Made by a program: the position numbers and the translations under genes. From assembly GCA_002704145.1 (NCBI GenBank), contig PAFH01000008.1, forward strand, positions 1 to 64,000: a stretch of 64,000 nt of DNA, in the 5' to 3' direction. Below are positions 8,982 through 17,976 of this stretch, piece by piece. Below the pieces are notes generated by a model. The model was not told the origin of the DNA and searched no databases. It saw nothing but the letters and a program-made list of their open reading frames with translations. The stretch's first letter is position 1, and each line of letters starts with the position of its first letter. The stretch comes from Pelagibacteraceae bacterium (GTDB taxonomy: Bacteria > Pseudomonadota > Alphaproteobacteria > Pelagibacterales > Pelagibacteraceae).

Positions 8982-9029
8982 TCTATATAAGCGTTAATTA
9001 TTCATATAAATATAATATAAATTTATACA
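8982..9029. promoter_or_regulatory. Divergent promoter region between ntrY and ispDF
   Basis: The 48-base A/T-rich gap separates divergent starts, so promoters for both directions must lie here or inside the coding ends. A good -10 match TATAAT is at 9011-9016 on the plus strand, 13 bases before the ispDF ATG at 9030. No Shine-Dalgarno sequence precedes that ATG, so the ispDF message would have a very short leader or none. No strong -35 box is visible. Confidence 0.4.
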
Positions 9030-10175
9030 ATGAATTTTTGTTTAATCATTCTAGCAGGAGGTAATAGCCATAGATTTAAGTCTTATATAGGCAAACCATA
9101 TCAAAAAATCGCAGGTAAATCATTAATAGAAATTAATATCAATAAAGCTCGTCAATTCAGACAAATTAAAAAGATAGTTCTTGTTTATAATAAAAAAGAC
9201 TCAAAACGGGTCAAATCTTTGAAACTTAAAAATGTTAAGATAATCTTAGGTGGAAAAACTCGGCAACAATCAACGTTCAATGCTTTGAGATACTTAAATA
9301 ATAAAACAGGGATTTCGAAAGTTTTAATTCATGATGTTGCTAGACCTAATTTTTCGTTAAATTTATTTCATTCAATTTTAAAAAACATGAAAAATGCTAG
9401 GGCTGTAGTTCCAAAAATAGATATTCAAGATGCCGTAAAGCAAAAAATCGACTCGAGCCTGTGTGAATATATTTTAGGCAAAAGTAGAAATAATTTATTT
9501 CTTACTCAAACTCCTCAAGCTTTTAACTTAAGAGAAATATATCATTTGCACAAATATAATGCAGCCAAATATAAAGATGACGACATCTCATTATATATGG
9601 ATTTAAATAAAGTTAAGTTTTTACAAGGTGAAAAGAGTAACTTTAAGATTACTGATTTAGAAGATTTTAAAAACTTGAAAAATATTTATAAGTCCAATCA
9701 AAGTATTGGGATAGGTTTCGATGTTCATAGGCTTGTTCCAAAAAGAAAACTTTTTTTGGCTGGTTTAAAAATTAAATCACCTTTAGGAACATTAGGTCAT
9801 TCTGATGGAGACCCAGTATTGCATTCAATTACAGATGCAATCCTTGGAGCTTGTAAAATGGGAGATATTGGTCAAATGTTTTCAGATAGAAGTAAGAAAT
9901 TTAAAAATATAAGATCAACAATTTTACTACAAGAAGTAGTTAAAAAGATAAAAAATAAAGGGTACTTTATAAATAATATAGATATAAATATTATTACTCA
10001 AACTCCAAAAATTAAAAAATTTAAAAATAAAATGATAAATAATATCTCTAAACTTTGTGAAATTTCAAAAAAACAAATAAATATAAAAGGTAAGACAACA
10101 GAAAAATTAGGTGTTATAGGAAAAGAAAAAGCTATTGCTTGTGAGGTGATAGCTTCAGTAATCAAATATGATTAA
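9030..10175 (+). CDS. ispDF: Bifunctional IspD/IspF, MEP isoprenoid pathway
   Basis: Fusion of 2-C-methyl-D-erythritol 4-phosphate cytidylyltransferase (IspD, residues 1 to about 225) with 2,4-cyclodiphosphate synthase (IspF, about 228-381). IspD signs: ILAGGNSHRF, HDVARPN, QTPQAFN. IspF signs: the zinc-ligand motif FDVHRL, GHSDGDPVLHSITDAILGA and TTEKLG. The two catalyse non-consecutive steps of the pathway supplying IPP/DMAPP; dxr at 35795-36982 is the preceding step. The fusion is typical of alphaproteobacteria. It is first in a three-gene plus-strand operon. Confidence 0.96.
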   Translation: MNFCLIILAGGNSHRFKSYIGKPYQKIAGKSLIEININKARQFRQIKKIVLVYNKKDSKRVKSLKLKNVKIILGGKTRQQSTFNALRYLNNKTGISKVLIHDVARPNFSLNLFHSILKNMKNARAVVPKIDIQDAVKQKIDSSLCEYILGKSRNNLFLTQTPQAFNLREIYHLHKYNAAKYKDDDISLYMDLNKVKFLQGEKSNFKITDLEDFKNLKNIYKSNQSIGIGFDVHRLVPKRKLFLAGLKIKSPLGTLGHSDGDPVLHSITDAILGACKMGDIGQMFSDRSKKFKNIRSTILLQEVVKKIKNKGYFINNIDINIITQTPKIKKFKNKMINNISKLCEISKKQINIKGKTTEKLGVIGKEKAIACEVIASVIKYD

Positions 10176-10674
10176 AAATATAAATTTTTTATTTGTAACT
10201 TTTTTCGGAATTGGAACTATTAGATACGCTCCTGGTACAATAACTTCATTAATAACCACAATTTTATTATTTAGTTCATTTCATATTTTAAATTTATCAA
10301 ACACTCTTATCTTAATAGTATTAATTGTAACTTTTCTGTATGCCTTTTTAGCAGTCGCAAAATATATAGAAGAAGAGACTAACAAAGATCCTAAAGAGGT
10401 AGTTATTGATGAAGTGATTGGCCAATCCATACCTATTTATCTATATGAAGTAGCTCATGGAGCAACTAAGGACCCAAAAGAAGCTATTTTATTTTATGTA
10501 TATATTTTTATTTTGTTTAGATTTTTCGATATAAAAAAACCATTCCCTATAAACTTTTTTGATAAAAAGTTTAAAAACAGTTTTGGCGTTATCATAGATG
10601 ATGTAATTGCAGGGTTTTATGTTGTATTAACTTTAATAATATTTATGGTTGTTAAGTCAAAATTATTTACATGA
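10168..10674 (+). CDS. pgpA: Phosphatidylglycerophosphatase A
   Basis: Inner-membrane lipid phosphatase that dephosphorylates phosphatidylglycerol phosphate to phosphatidylglycerol. The 168-residue length and motifs are typical: GTIRYAPGTITS near the N-terminus, the acidic DPKEVVIDEVIGQ segment (metal and catalytic region), FRFFDIKKPFPI, and a terminal hydrophobic helix after DDVIAGFY. It overlaps the ispDF stop by eight bases and the next gene by four, indicating translational coupling. Confidence 0.9.
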   Translation: MIKNINFLFVTFFGIGTIRYAPGTITSLITTILLFSSFHILNLSNTLILIVLIVTFLYAFLAVAKYIEEETNKDPKEVVIDEVIGQSIPIYLYEVAHGATKDPKEAILFYVYIFILFRFFDIKKPFPINFFDKKFKNSFGVIIDDVIAGFYVVLTLIIFMVVKSKLFT

Positions 10675-11138
10675 ACTTAAGTAAGAAAATTATATCAATT
10701 CTACAAAGAAAAAAAATTAAATTAGCTATTGTTGAGTCTTGCACTGGAGGAATGCTCTCGAGCTATATTACTTCGGTGAGCGGTGCCTCTAAAGTATTTT
10801 CAATGGGCTTAATCACATATTCTAACCAAGCTAAAATAAATATTTTAAAAGTACCAAAAAAAGTCATTCGAAAATATGGCGCGGTAAGTATTCAGTGTTG
10901 TTTATCAATGGTCAATAATTTGAGTAAAATTAGTAAGTGCAAAGTTTGTATTTCTATAACTGGAATTGCAGGTCCTAAAGGTGGTACTAAACAAAAACCA
11001 GTTGGACTTGTTTATATTGGACTAAAAAATGGAAAAAAAGTAATCGTAAGCAAAAATATTTTTAAAAAAAAGAGTAGATCTTATATTCAGAAAGCTACAG
11101 TAAAGAAAGCTCTTAACTTAATTTTAAAGCAAATATAG
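10671..11138 (+). CDS. pncC: Nicotinamide-nucleotide amidohydrolase (CinA C-terminal domain type)
   Basis: A 155-residue stand-alone CinA C-terminal domain, which hydrolyses NMN to nicotinic acid mononucleotide for pyridine-nucleotide recycling. Seen: the family signature VESCTGGMLSSYITSVSGAS near residue 20, MGLITYSN, and SITGIAGPKGGTKQKPVGLVYIG. The N-terminal MoaB-like domain of full CinA is absent, as in most proteobacterial PncC. It ends the plus-strand operon and nearly touches the convergent gene at 11140, with no room for a separate terminator. Confidence 0.92.
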   Translation: MNLSKKIISILQRKKIKLAIVESCTGGMLSSYITSVSGASKVFSMGLITYSNQAKINILKVPKKVIRKYGAVSIQCCLSMVNNLSKISKCKVCISITGIAGPKGGTKQKPVGLVYIGLKNGKKVIVSKNIFKKKSRSYIQKATVKKALNLILKQI

Positions 11139-11139
11139 T

Positions 11140-11451
11140 TTAAACTGGATAACTAAATTCTGGATTTACAATAACTTCTAATAGGTGTGCTGCAAAACTA
11201 TTTAAAAGTAAAAAAATGCAAAAAACATTTATATAAAGCACAAATACTAAAGCATTTCTGGCTCTTTTTCTTTGCCTTAATTTCTTGTCCTCTGGAATCC
11301 ATTCTTTACTGGGTGATTTAAAGTCATAAGAAAACATCCAATAAGTCAAATCACTTTCATTGGGATCGCCTGTTCTAATTTTTTTTATGTAATTAGATAA
11401 AAACTTAAATAATAAGAAAAAAAGTATTAACAATGAAGATATTATAAACAT
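11140..11451 (-). CDS. Small two-helix membrane protein, unknown function
   Basis: A 103-residue protein that I do not recognise. Hydrophobic helices at about residues 2-21 and 69-90 flank a polar loop rich in charged residues (RTGDPNESDLTYWMFSYDFKSPSKEW, shown in part as DPNESDLTYWMFSY). The loop would face one side of the membrane with both termini on the other. Its start meets the stop of the COQ10/RatA-like gene by a one-base overlap, so it is the last member of the lipA unit. It could be an accessory of ubiquinone or lipoate functions, but only position suggests that. Confidence 0.65.
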   Translation of the reverse strand: MFIISSLLILFFLLFKFLSNYIKKIRTGDPNESDLTYWMFSYDFKSPSKEWIPEDKKLRQRKRARNALVFVLYINVFCIFLLLNSFAAHLLEVIVNPEFSYPV

Positions 11452-11894
11452 TATTTGAATAGTTTAATCGCTCTAACCTCAAAAGCTTTAGCAATTTTAT
11501 TTAAACCAAGCTCAAAAGATTTTTTCATTATCCCATTCAAAATTGGATTTTTCAATTCAAAATCAATAAAAAACTCCAGCTGTGTCGAATTGTTTACTTC
11601 CTTAAACTTCCACTCATTTTTTAGATGTTTTAGTGGTCCATCAAGATTAGTTACTATAATTGTATCTTTTTCTTTGTAATAAGACACGTGACTTGAGAAA
11701 GTTTCATTGAGAATGCTCTTCCCTACTTTTAAATCTCCGTTAAAGGTAATTAGATCTTCGATTTCATTTCTATCAGAAACTTTACCTTCAATGCACCAAG
11801 GAACAAATTCTGGATATTTTTCAATATCAAGAACCATTTCTATAAGCTGTTCTTTTTTACAGGGAATAATTTTTTTTATTGTAGCTGATGACAT
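11451..11894 (-). CDS. COQ10/RatA-type START-domain lipid-binding protein
   Basis: A 147-residue single-domain START-like (polyketide cyclase) protein. The opening motif [14 protein letters not shown] is the signature of the COQ10/RatA group, followed by an alternating beta pattern and a C-terminal helix ([13 protein letters not shown]). In alphaproteobacteria this gene typically follows lipA, as here, and is thought to bind ubiquinone and aid respiratory function; the RatA toxin role of the E. coli homologue is not implied. Its start lies inside the lipA 3' end (19-base overlap). Confidence 0.88.
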   Translation of the reverse strand: MSSATIKKIIPCKKEQLIEMVLDIEKYPEFVPWCIEGKVSDRNEIEDLITFNGDLKVGKSILNETFSSHVSYYKEKDTIIVTNLDGPLKHLKNEWKFKEVNNSTQLEFFIDFELKNPILNGIMKKSFELGLNKIAKAFEVRAIKLFK

Positions 11895-12820
11895 TTAAGT
11901 CTTTTATTTCTTGCATCTTGCAACTTTTTAAAATCGTCATCGGCATGATATGAAGATCTTGTAAGTGGAGAGGAAGATACTAATAAAAAACCTTTTGTTT
12001 TTGCAATTGTTTCCAATTCTTTAAATTCATTTGGAAGATAATATCGATTAAGAGGATGATGTTTAGTTGAAGGTTGTAAATATTGTCCTATAGTTAAAAA
12101 ATCCACTTCAGCAGATCTTAAATCATCCATAACTTGAATAATCTCATCTTTATTTTCTCCAAGGCCTACCATTACTCCAGATTTGGTAAATACTTTTTTA
12201 TTATGTTGCTTTGCATTTTTTAAAAGTTCTAAAGAAGCAAAATATCTTGCGCCTGGTCTTACTGTTGTATAAAGCCTAGGAACAGTTTCAATATTGTGAT
12301 TAAAAACATCGAGATCAGCTTCAAGAATTTTTTTATACGAATTCCCTTTTCTTAAAAAATCAGGAGTTAAAACTTCAATAGAAGTATTTGGATTTTTTTC
12401 TCTAGTCGCTTTTACCACTTTATAAAAATGTTCAGATCCACCATCCTTAAGATCATCTCTATCTACAGAAGTTATCACTACATGTTTCAAGTTTAATTTC
12501 TTAACAGCATTCGCAATTTTAAAGGGTTCAAATATATCTAGTTTTTCTGGTTTACCTGTTTTAACATCACAAAAAGCACAAGCTCTAGTACATGTATCGC
12601 CCATAATCATAAAAGTTGCATGTTTTTTGCTCCAGCACTCTGTTATGTTAGGGCAATTAGCCTCTTGGCATACAGTGACGAGGTTATTCTGATTTACAAC
12701 TTGTTTAGTTTGAAAAAAAATTTTTGAGTCAACAATCTTAGACCTAATCCAAATTGGTTTTTTTTTTATAGGATTGTTAGGCTTATTAACTTTTTCTGGA
12801 TGTCTAACTTTATCACTCAT
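11876..12820 (-). CDS. lipA: Lipoyl synthase
   Basis: Radical-SAM enzyme inserting two sulfurs into octanoylated lipoyl domains of 2-oxoacid dehydrogenases and GcvH. It is 314 residues long, with both clusters visible: the auxiliary cluster cysteines in [12 protein letters not shown] and the radical-[11 protein letters not shown]. The C-terminal RSSYHADD motif carries the serine ligand of the auxiliary cluster. It overlaps ftsB by four bases. In many relatives the pyruvate dehydrogenase genes precede lipA; they are absent here. Confidence 0.96.
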   Translation of the reverse strand: MSDKVRHPEKVNKPNNPIKKKPIWIRSKIVDSKIFFQTKQVVNQNNLVTVCQEANCPNITECWSKKHATFMIMGDTCTRACAFCDVKTGKPEKLDIFEPFKIANAVKKLNLKHVVITSVDRDDLKDGGSEHFYKVVKATREKNPNTSIEVLTPDFLRKGNSYKKILEADLDVFNHNIETVPRLYTTVRPGARYFASLELLKNAKQHNKKVFTKSGVMVGLGENKDEIIQVMDDLRSAEVDFLTIGQYLQPSTKHHPLNRYYLPNEFKELETIAKTKGFLLVSSSPLTRSSYHADDDFKKLQDARNKRLKCHQLQ

Positions 12821-13110
12821 TTTAATTTAATCAAAATTTCGTCTTTAGTTCCGTATTTTAATTTTTCTCTGTATAACATATCTAGATAATCTAGATCATT
12901 ACTAATTATTAATTTTATCTTATGTTTCAAATCTATTAGTTCATTGTTAAGATTTTTTTCTTTAATAGTAAGCTCTTCGTAAATTTTTGTTTTTTCAAAA
13001 TATGAGACTAGTCCTCTTTCTCCACCGACAAGATTAATCCCTATATAAAGGGTTAAAAATATATTTAGTAGTATAAGTTTTCTCTTTTTTAAACTTTCAA
13101 TAAGCCGCAT
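12817..13110 (-). CDS. ftsB: FtsB/DivIC-type septum formation initiator
   Basis: A 97-residue bitopic inner-membrane protein: a short basic N-terminus, one membrane helix (about residues 11-28), then a coiled coil ([20 protein letters not shown]) and a short C-terminal part with [15 protein letters not shown], which matches the family's end motif. FtsB links FtsL and FtsQ in the division complex. It lies two bases downstream of eno, its usual alphaproteobacterial position. Confidence 0.88.
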   Translation of the reverse strand: MRLIESLKKRKLILLNIFLTLYIGINLVGGERGLVSYFEKTKIYEELTIKEKNLNNELIDLKHKIKLIISNDLDYLDMLYREKLKYGTKDEILIKLK

Positions 13111-13112
13111 AT

Positions 13113-14369
13113 TCAGATTTTAGCCATTTTAACATGATTTCCAAGTTCTTCTTCGATGCGTAACAACCTATTATATTTAGCCACTCTTTCAGATCTTGCT
13201 AGAGATCCTGTTTTAATCTGGGATGATTCTGTACCAACAGCAAGATCTGCAATAAATGTGTCTTCTGTATCTCCAGATCTATGAGAAATAATAGTATTAA
13301 AATTTGCTTTTTTCGCAATTGAGATAACCTCTAATGTTTCGGACAAGGTTCCAATTTGATTGGGTTTAACTAGAATACTATTTGCAGATCTATCAGCTAT
13401 TCCTTTTTTTAATCTTTTTGGATTGGTTGCTAATAAGTCGTCTCCAACAATTTGAACGTCTTTACCAATCTCAGATGTAATTTTTTTCCAAGAATTCCAG
13501 TCTTCTTCGGCAAAAGGATCTTCTATTGATTTAATAGGATAGCTCGACGTTAATTTTTTATAATAAGAAATAACATCATCAACTGAACTAAAATTGCTTG
13601 ATTGAATTGAATAATGGCCTTTTTTATTAACTAATTCGTTAGCAGCTACATCCAAACAAATTACAACATCTTTACCAGGAATTAGCTTTGATTTTTCTAT
13701 AGCATTTATTATTAATTCAAGAGCTTCTTCATTGGTATTAATAGATGGAGCAAAACCTCCTTCATCGCCAACATTAGTAAGCATTTTCTTTGATTTTAAT
13801 AAACTTTTTAAATTTTGAATAACATGAAAACATTTTTCTATTGCATCAATAAAATTTATTGCTGAGTCTGGTCTAATCATAAACTCTTGAATATTTAAAT
13901 CATTATCTGCATGAGCGCCTCCATTAATAATATTCATCAATGGATTAGGTAAGGAGAAAGTTTTTCCTAAATTTTTATATAGTGGTTTTTTAGCTGATAA
14001 AGCTGCTGATTTTGAGTTAGCTAAAGATACAGCCAAGGTTGCGTTCGCACCAAGATTTCTTTTATTTTCACTTCCATCTAAATCTAATAAGATTTTATCA
14101 ACTTTAGTTTGATTGGCTGGATCCTCTCCTTTTAAATTCGATGCGATATCTTTATTAATATTTTCAATAGCTTTTTTTACACTTTTACCTAAAAAATTAT
14201 TTTTATCTTGATCTCTTAGTTCGTAAGCTTCAAAAGCTCCTGTTGATGCGCCTGATGGTGATATAGCAGTCGCGGAAATATCATTGTCTAAAAAAATTTC
14301 AGCTTCAACAGTTGGGTTTCCTCTACTGTCAAAAACTTGACGACCTTTAACGTTGGTTATTTTTGCCAT
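13113..14369 (-). CDS. eno: Enolase
   Basis: Cytoplasmic Mg-dependent enzyme converting 2-phosphoglycerate to phosphoenolpyruvate. At 418 residues it is slightly short of the common 425-430. Seen: RQVFDSRGNPTVE, SGASTGAFEA, the metal-ligand segments CLDVAANEL, SIEDPFAEEDW and VGDDLLATN, LVKPNQIGT with the catalytic lysine, and SHRSGDTEDTFIADLAVG. It lies between kdsA and ftsB in a minus-strand unit that also contains tpiA, giving two glycolytic/gluconeogenic steps together. Confidence 0.97.
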   Translation of the reverse strand: MAKITNVKGRQVFDSRGNPTVEAEIFLDNDISATAISPSGASTGAFEAYELRDQDKNNFLGKSVKKAIENINKDIASNLKGEDPANQTKVDKILLDLDGSENKRNLGANATLAVSLANSKSAALSAKKPLYKNLGKTFSLPNPLMNIINGGAHADNDLNIQEFMIRPDSAINFIDAIEKCFHVIQNLKSLLKSKKMLTNVGDEGGFAPSINTNEEALELIINAIEKSKLIPGKDVVICLDVAANELVNKKGHYSIQSSNFSSVDDVISYYKKLTSSYPIKSIEDPFAEEDWNSWKKITSEIGKDVQIVGDDLLATNPKRLKKGIADRSANSILVKPNQIGTLSETLEVISIAKKANFNTIISHRSGDTEDTFIADLAVGTESSQIKTGSLARSERVAKYNRLLRIEEELGNHVKMAKI

Positions 14370-14373
14370 TTAA

Positions 14374-15198
14374 TTATTTTTTAATTAAATTATCTATTTC
14401 TGATAATTTTTTTAATAAACTTTTCATCTCATTTAATGGCACCATATTTGGACCATCTGATGGCGCATTATCCGGATCTTCGTGTGTTTCGATAAAAATT
14501 GCTCCAACACCTACAGCAACAGCAGCTCTAGCTAAATGGGGAGTAAATTCTCTTTGACCTCCACTTTTATCCCCCATCCCACCAGGTTGTTGAACAGAAT
14601 GAGTAACATCAAAGACAATCGGAAAACCTAATTTTGACATAATAGGTAATGCTCTCATATCTGATACCAAAGTATTGTAACCAAAACTTGCGCCTCTCTC
14701 TGTAATTAAAATATTTTTATTTCCAGAGTCCTCAATTTTTTTAACTACATTGGCCATATCCCATGGGGCTAAAAATTGACCTTTTTTGACGTTAATAATT
14801 TTTCCTGTTTTTGCAGCAGCGATGAGCAAATCTGTTTGACGGCATAAAAATGCAGGTATTTGCAAAACATCAACATGATCAGAAACAACTGAACATTGCT
14901 CTGCTGTATGAACGTCTGTTAAAACTGGAACGCCAACTTCTTTTCTTATTTTATCGAAAATAGGTAAGGATTTTTCTAATCCCATACCTCTTTTTCCTTT
15001 AAGGCTTGTTCTATTAGCTTTGTCAAAAGAAGTTTTGTAAATTAAATTTATTCCAATCTCAGAGGTAATTTTCTTAAGTTCGGTTGAAATTTTTATTGCA
15101 TGAGACTCATTTTCCAGCTGGCAAGGGCCTGCGATTAAGGTAAATGGTTTGTCATTAGCAATATCAAAATTAGAGCATTTTATTTTACGATTTATCAT
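14374..15198 (-). CDS. kdsA: 3-deoxy-8-phosphooctulonate (KDO8P) synthase
   Basis: Condenses PEP with arabinose-5-phosphate to KDO-8-phosphate for the lipopolysaccharide inner core. It is 274 residues long and belongs to the class I DAHP/KDO8P aldolase barrel. Motifs seen: [71 protein letters not shown] and [15 protein letters not shown]. Enolase, next to it, makes its PEP substrate. It overlaps the pyrG stop by four bases. Confidence 0.97.
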   Translation of the reverse strand: MINRKIKCSNFDIANDKPFTLIAGPCQLENESHAIKISTELKKITSEIGINLIYKTSFDKANRTSLKGKRGMGLEKSLPIFDKIRKEVGVPVLTDVHTAEQCSVVSDHVDVLQIPAFLCRQTDLLIAAAKTGKIINVKKGQFLAPWDMANVVKKIEDSGNKNILITERGASFGYNTLVSDMRALPIMSKLGFPIVFDVTHSVQQPGGMGDKSGGQREFTPHLARAAVAVGVGAIFIETHEDPDNAPSDGPNMVPLNEMKSLLKKLSEIDNLIKK

Positions 15199-16817
15199 TT
15201 TTTCGAATTGATTTTTGCAGCCTTTATAAATGATGAGAATAATGGATGTGGAGTTAAAGGTCTAGATTTAAATTCAGGATGAAATTGAACTCCTATAAAC
15301 CAAGGATGATCTTTTAATTCTATAATTTCTGGTAGTTTGTTATCTGGAGATAAGCCTGAAAAAATCATTCCCTTGTTTTCAAAATCTTCTTTATAATTAA
15401 TGTTAACTTCATATCTATGGCGATGCCTTTCCTCAATTTTCAAAGAATTATAAATTTTACTTATTTTTGTGTCTTTTTTAAGTATTGCTTCATAGCTTCC
15501 TAGTCGCATAGTTCCACCTAGATTTTTATCAGTTCCTTTCATTAATTTTCCATCCTTCACCCATTCGTTCATCAAACCTACAACTGAAGCTTTTGATGAA
15601 CCAAACTCGCTTGATGTTGCGTTTTTGATATTCATTTTATTTCGAGCAAATTCAATAACAGCCATTTGCATTCCAAAACAAATGCCCAAAAATGGTATTT
15701 TATTTTTTCTAGCATAATTTATCGCTGCAATTTTTCCTTCAGTGCCTCTTTTTCCAAAACCACCTGGTATCAAAATTGCTGATACTTCTTTTAATTTATT
15801 ATTTATTTCTTTTGGTTTTAAATGATCAGACTCAATTCTAACTAAGTTAATTTTTAAATTATTGGCTATACCTCCATGTGTTAATGCTTCGTCAAGAGAT
15901 TTATAGGCGTCTTTGAGTTCTACATATTTTCCAATTATTGCGATATTAACTTTATTTTTTGTATTTAAAACTAATTTAGTAATTTTTTTCCAAGGTTGGA
16001 GATTGACTTTCTTTTTAGATTTAACCTTGAAGAATTTTAATACCCTTTCGTCCAGTTTCTCCTTATTAAAGCTTATTGGAGCTTCATATATTGTTTTAAC
16101 GTCAACTGTTTCAATTACATCGTCAATAGAAACGTTACAAAATAAAGAAATTTTCTTTCTTTGATCTAAAGGTATAGATCTTTCTGATCTGCAAATAATA
16201 ATATCTGGTTGAATACCAATGCTTCTTAATTCTTTGACTGAATGTTGAGTGGGCTTTGTCTTTATTTCATCAGAAGCTTTCATGTAAGGAACTAATGTAA
16301 GGTGTATGAATAAAGTATTTTTTCTACCTAATTCGTTTGAAAATTGTCTTATAGCTTCTAAAAATGGTAGGCTTTCTATATCTCCTACTGTTCCACCTAT
16401 TTCACAAATAACAAAATCTTCTTTAGAGACATCGTTTTTAATAAACTCTTTTATTCTATTGGTTATGTGGGGAATAACTTGTACAGTTTTACCTAGGTAT
16501 TTACCTTGTCTTTCTCTTTTTAAAACATCATTGTAGATTTTACCTGTAGTTATATTGTCAGATTTTTTAGCTGAAATTCCAGAAAATCTTTCATAGTGAC
16601 CTAGATCTAAATCTGTTTCCGCTCCATCGTCAGTGACAAACACTTCGCCATGTTGGAAAGGACTCATTGTGCCTGGGTCAATATTTAAATAAGGATCAAG
16701 CTTTCTAATTCTAACTTTATATCCTCTTGATTGTAATAAATAAGCTAGTGATGCAGATGATAAACCTTTACCTAAAGATGAAACCACGCCGCCAGTTACG
16801 AATATATATCGCGCCAT
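15195..16817 (-). CDS. pyrG: CTP synthase
   Basis: Makes CTP from UTP using ATP and glutamine; 540 residues. The N-terminal amidoligase domain has [18 protein letters not shown] and [11 protein letters not shown]. The C-terminal class I glutamine amidotransferase domain has the nucleophile motif GICFGMQ and the histidine/glutamate motif VQFHPEF. CTP feeds phospholipid synthesis (cdsA) and KDO activation, matching neighbouring envelope genes. It is preceded by a 46-base gap after secG that holds a stem-loop. Confidence 0.97.
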   Translation of the reverse strand: MARYIFVTGGVVSSLGKGLSSASLAYLLQSRGYKVRIRKLDPYLNIDPGTMSPFQHGEVFVTDDGAETDLDLGHYERFSGISAKKSDNITTGKIYNDVLKRERQGKYLGKTVQVIPHITNRIKEFIKNDVSKEDFVICEIGGTVGDIESLPFLEAIRQFSNELGRKNTLFIHLTLVPYMKASDEIKTKPTQHSVKELRSIGIQPDIIICRSERSIPLDQRKKISLFCNVSIDDVIETVDVKTIYEAPISFNKEKLDERVLKFFKVKSKKKVNLQPWKKITKLVLNTKNKVNIAIIGKYVELKDAYKSLDEALTHGGIANNLKINLVRIESDHLKPKEINNKLKEVSAILIPGGFGKRGTEGKIAAINYARKNKIPFLGICFGMQMAVIEFARNKMNIKNATSSEFGSSKASVVGLMNEWVKDGKLMKGTDKNLGGTMRLGSYEAILKKDTKISKIYNSLKIEERHRHRYEVNINYKEDFENKGMIFSGLSPDNKLPEIIELKDHPWFIGVQFHPEFKSRPLTPHPLFSSFIKAAKINSKK

Positions 16818-16828
16818 GGAAGAATGTT

Positions 16829-16858
16829 ATACTTTAAAAATATTAAAATATAAAGTAT
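16829..16858 (-). repeat. Stem-loop between secG and pyrG
   Basis: Perfect 8-base inverted arms ATACTTTA (16829-16836) and TAAAGTAT (16851-16858) enclose a 14-base A/T loop in the gap 16818-16863. In the minus-strand message it would lie after the secG stop and just before the pyrG start. It is all A/T apart from one G-C pair per arm and has no U-tract, so it is at best a weak processing or attenuation element. Confidence 0.3.
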
Positions 16859-16863
16859 TAAAT

Positions 16864-17163
16864 TTATTTTGATTGAGGAATTTGAGGAAGATTAGAATTT
16901 TCTTCTTCTTCCTTTTCAAGAACAGATTGTGTTTCACGGAGTTCATCTCTAGAAATTGCAACTATAGCAACACTACAAATAATAAACAATGTTGCGATAA
17001 TCGAAGTAAATTTAGTAAGGAAGCTTCCCATAGATCTAGCTGTTGTGAAATTATCTTGTGAAACACCTAAACCAAGCGCTCCGCCCTCAGATTTTTGCAA
17101 CAAAACCGCAATCACTAAAATTATTGCAAGAATAATATTAACTGTTATAAGTAAATTCTCCAT
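16864..17163 (-). CDS. secG: Preprotein translocase subunit SecG
   Basis: A 99-residue inner-membrane subunit of the SecYEG channel. It has two membrane helices (about residues 3-20 and 49-70) joined by the characteristic loop LLQKSEGGALGLGVSQ and a polar acidic tail. The SecG signature QKSEGGALG is clear. It lies five bases downstream of the tpiA stop, the usual alphaproteobacterial order tpiA-secG-pyrG. Confidence 0.93.
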   Translation of the reverse strand: MENLLITVNIILAIILVIAVLLQKSEGGALGLGVSQDNFTTARSMGSFLTKFTSIIATLFIICSVAIVAISRDELRETQSVLEKEEEENSNLPQIPQSK

Positions 17164-17168
17164 ATCGC

Positions 17169-17913
17169 TTATCTATAGTATTTCTTTATTATATCAATAA
17201 ATTTTTTAGATGATTTCGATGCTCCACCTATTAAAAAACCATCTAATTCTGTAATTTGTTTAAATAAGTGAATATTTCTATCATCGACTGATCCACCGTA
17301 TAACACTGGTACACTGCCTGCTTTGAAGATATTTTTTAGTACTTTTTTTATATATGTAACTGTCTTTAATAAATCTTTTTGGTTAGGTATTTTTCCAGTT
17401 CCTATAGACCAAATCGGCTCATAAGCTACGATGATATTTTTTTTATTAAATTTTTTTTCTAAAACTTTGATAAGTTGTTTTTTTAAAATTTGGTAAGTTT
17501 CTTTTTTTTTTTTTTTGAGTCTTATTTTCACCAATACAAAAAACTACTTTTAAGTTATTCTTAATAGAAAAGCTCACTTTTTCTTTCAAAATCAAATCTG
17601 TTTCACCTTCTGCTCGATTATCAGAATGACCTATAAGAGTATATCTGGCGCCAACTTTTTTTATCATATAAGGACTTATTGCCGAAGTATTAGAGGAAAA
17701 TAGATCTTTTTGATAACAATTTTGAGATCCTATCGTTATGTTTTTTTTTTTAAATTGCTTAGAGAAAGACTGTAAAAGCGTATAAGGTGGAGTAATAATT
17801 ACTTTATATCTGTTTCTGTTTTTATCTTTAGATGTGAAATAATTAATCTTATTAAGTATATTAATTGAATTTGGAACACCAAACATTTTCCAATTTCCAA
17901 TAAAATACTTCAT
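17169..17913 (-). pseudogene. tpiA: Triosephosphate isomerase, coding frame broken by one base in a 15-A tract
   Basis: Interconverts DHAP and glyceraldehyde-3-phosphate. The N-terminal frame (from 17913) has NWKMFG with the catalytic lysine, IGHSDNRA with the catalytic histidine, and VFCIGENKTQ. The C-terminal frame has AYEPIWSIGTG with the catalytic glutamate, VLYGGSVDD and GFLIGGASK. The switch falls in 15 consecutive A on the coding strand (plus-strand T, 17502-17516). Removing one A joins them into a 247-residue protein, the normal length. All catalytic residues are intact, so this is either a sequence error or a gene read through by slippage rather than a decayed gene. Confidence 0.88.
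17502..17516 (-). repeat. 15-base poly-A tract (coding strand) at the tpiA frame switch
   Basis: Plus-strand T at 17502-17516, bounded by C at 17501 and G at 17517. With 15 A the upstream frame runs on to a premature stop; with 14 the reading is CAA, four AAA codons, then GAA, which joins the two halves. Tracts this long are prone to polymerase slippage and to sequencing miscounts. Confidence 0.9.
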
Positions 17914-17947
17914 TATTTGCCTTAATTTAAAATTTGATTTATAGGTG

Positions 17948-17953
17948 TATAAT
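17948..17953 (+). promoter_or_regulatory. Candidate -10 box for the ppiD-trp unit
   Basis: The 63-base gap between divergent tpiA and the ppiD-like gene holds a perfect TATAAT at 17948-17953, 23 bases before the ATG at 17977. The -35 position is A/T-rich without a clear TTGACA match. No Shine-Dalgarno sequence precedes the ATG. This is the only gap upstream of trpE, so it probably drives ppiD and the trp genes together. Confidence 0.45.
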
Positions 17954-17976
17954 TTTAATACTTTTAAATTAATAAA

